From DATBGO01 sp050011895 (GTDB lineage Bacteria > Actinomycetota > Actinomycetes > Streptosporangiales > Streptosporangiaceae), in the NCBI GenBank assembly GCA_050011895.1, contig JBEKIF010000148.1, positions 1 to 5,613 on the forward strand: a stretch of DNA of 5,613 nucleotides, written 5' to 3'. The position numbers were made by a program, and so were the translations under genes. Positions 4,256 through 5,613 of the stretch are shown here, piece by piece. Below the pieces are notes generated by a model. It saw nothing but the letters and a program-made list of their open reading frames with translations, was not told the origin of the DNA and ran no database searches. The stretch's first letter is position 1, and each line of letters opens with the position of its first letter.

Positions 4256-5613
4256 GCGGCACCTCGTCCGCACAGGGCCAGGCCTTCGGTGCGCCGGACG
4301 TAGCCGGCCAGCGCCGACCGGGGCATGAACGCCACCGCGGTGTCGACGGCGGTGGCCAGGGCCGGGGACGCGCCGGGCGCGAAGGCGAACTGATAGGTCG
4401 CGCAGCCGCCGGGGAAGGTGTAGTAGCGGACGCCGGAATATCGCGGGACCAGGCTCAGCGGGCGCTCGAACCGGCGGGTGCCGGGCTGGTCGGAGGGGAT
4501 CTGCTGGGCGCCCGAGGTGTCGCAGGTGGCGGTCAGGGTGATCGTCACCGCCTGTATTCCGGCTTGTCCGGAGTCCAGCCAGAAGGTGGCCTGCCCGCTG
4601 GTGATCTCGGCGTCGGTGCCGGGCGCGGTCCAGCCCGACGGGAGCGCCGCGATGCAGGGCAGGAGGGCCGCCGAGGGAACCGCCTGGGCCGCCAGGATCA
4701 TCGGGTGGCCCGTGCCGCAGTCGGGCGCCTGTGCCCCTAGGTTGTGGGCCGGGGTGAACAAGCTGTAGCCGACATAGGTGATCGCGACGATAATGGCGAG
4801 CATCGCCGCGGCCCGGCTCGCCCGCCGGGGGCTCCAGCGCTGCAGGACGATCGGCTGGCGCTGCGGGGCGAGCTGGCGGAACTCGGCGAGCAGGTCGCGG
4901 GGATCGCGTTTCATGAAGGCGCGCAGCTGCGTCGGGCTGGCCACCCCGCGGGTGGCGGCGAAGGCCTCGGCCAGCTCGGCCTCGGTGAAATGGCGCAGCG
5001 CGCGCTGGTATACCCGGCCGGGGTCGGTGCGGACCGCGAGGACCAGCATCATGTTGCCCAGGTCGACCGCCTGCCGCCAGGGCGACGGGCGGACCTGGGC
5101 GAAGGCCACGTCGATCAATAGCAGCTGCCCGTCGCGGACCATCAGGTTGCCCGGCTTGATGTCGCGGTGGGCGATCCCCGCATCCCACAGCGTGCGGATC
5201 AGCAGCAGGCCCTGGTCGATCACCCGGTCGTCGACGTCGGCGCCGCCGATTTCCACCGCGCCGTCGAAGAACTCGGTGACCAGCAGGTACTCCCGCTCAG
5301 GAGTGATCTCCACGATGCCGTAAGGCCTGGCTACCGCGACCCCGATGTCCTGCAGCAGGCGCAGCGCGTAGTCCTCGTACTCGGCCAGCCGCCGCACGGT
5401 CTGGAACGGGTGCTCGTCCTCCAGCGAACCGTACAGGATCGTCCGCCACATCTTGTACCAGCGGTCGGCGCGGACGTGGCCCTTGGTGTAAAGCTTGGCG
5501 AACAGGTACTCCTGCTGGGCGCCCTCGGTCCGCAGCCGCAGCGGCGTGGAGCCGGCTGAGGACTCCAGCCCGACCGGCGTGATGCCGGCGACGGTGAGCC
5601 CGAGCTGGTCGCG
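4243..5613 (-). CDS. Membrane-anchored protein-kinase-like protein, 5' end outside window
   Basis: The frame is open to the right edge, so only the last 456 residues are seen (numbered here from the edge). Residues 36-180 look like a kinase fold: FAKLYT with Lys40 as the likely ATP-binding lysine, HRDIKPGNLMV with Asp151, Lys153 and Asn156, and IDVA in place of DFG with Asp168 kept. All core catalytic residues are present, so activity is plausible. The loss of Phe-Gly resembles atypical families (WaaP, ABC1, RIO types). A basic stretch (RWSPRRASR) precedes one membrane helix at 268-286, which predicts a cytoplasmic kinase and an outer C-terminal domain of about 170 residues with six cysteines (299, 320, 364, 404, 448, 454), perhaps disulfide-bonded. 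It is the first visible gene of the operon with PAP2. The substrate, protein or lipid, is unknown. Confidence 0.8.
   Translation of the reverse strand, partial: RDQLGLTVAGITPVGLESSAGSTPLRLRTEGAQQEYLFAKLYTKGHVRADRWYKMWRTILYGSLEDEHPFQTVRRLAEYEDYALRLLQDIGVAVARPYGIVEITPEREYLLVTEFFDGAVEIGGADVDDRVIDQGLLLIRTLWDAGIAHRDIKPGNLMVRDGQLLLIDVAFAQVRPSPWRQAVDLGNMMLVLAVRTDPGRVYQRALRHFTEAELAEAFAATRGVASPTQLRAFMKRDPRDLLAEFRQLAPQRQPIVLQRWSPRRASRAAAMLAIIVAITYVGYSLFTPAHNLGAQAPDCGTGHPMILAAQAVPSAALLPCIAALPSGWTAPGTDAEITSGQATFWLDSGQAGIQAVTITLTATCDTSGAQQIPSDQPGTRRFERPLSLVPRYSGVRYYTFPGGCATYQFAFAPGASPALATAVDTAVAFMPRSALAGYVRRTEGLALCGRGAACPG

Noticed and set aside
4256..5188. In-frame upstream extension of the PAP2 gene
   Set aside because: The frame stays open because of GC-rich codon bias but lies inside the kinase-like gene in another frame. 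The translation is low-complexity Arg/Pro/Gly/Ala, and the good ribosome site is at 4262-4265.
3519..5559. Long plus-strand frames opposite the operon
   Set aside because: These are antisense shadows of genes with intact motifs. They have no ribosome sites or recognisable proteins.
1..5613. CRISPR array, rRNA or riboswitch
   Set aside because: No regularly spaced repeats with unique spacers, no rRNA segments and no riboswitch consensus were seen on either strand.

Overview
The window looks like high-GC actinomycete DNA. The right-hand genes have strongly GC-biased codons, their ribosome sites are GAGG-type with a 6-nt spacer, and the genes overlap by a few bases. No species can be named from the sequence alone. 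The window divides into two unlike parts at about position 2826, where the 3' half of a tRNA-Ala(GGC) gene lies without its 5' half.

Left part (1-2779), accessory in character. It starts with an AT-rich non-coding stretch. One intact gene follows on the minus strand, an alpha/beta-hydrolase (434-1465). Next come a decayed ISKra4-like transposase start (from 1658), about 500 bases without a recognisable gene, and an IS110-family transposase remnant on the minus strand (2347-2580). A pair of 12-bp tandem repeats lies at 2664-2687, about 90 bases before the tRNA fragment. The best reading is the worn end of an integrative element that used the tRNA 3' end as its attachment core. For a core that reads left to right, the element lies on the left and the resident chromosome on the right. 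No integrase gene is visible.

Middle (2827-3317), non-coding but rich in inverted repeats. It includes a 9-bp stem enclosing a smaller hairpin, and a branched structure closed by a 10-bp stem that ends next to the stop codon of the last gene of the right-hand operon. This structure is a candidate terminator or processed 3' end.

Right part (3318-5613), chromosomal in character. It is a tight minus-strand operon whose first gene runs off the right edge. The order of transcription is: a protein-kinase-like membrane protein with a cysteine-containing outer domain, a PAP2-family membrane phosphatase with all three motifs, and a 63-residue protein of unknown function. The 13-bp and 4-bp overlaps imply translational coupling, so the three probably act together at the membrane. 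The substrate cannot be told from sequence.
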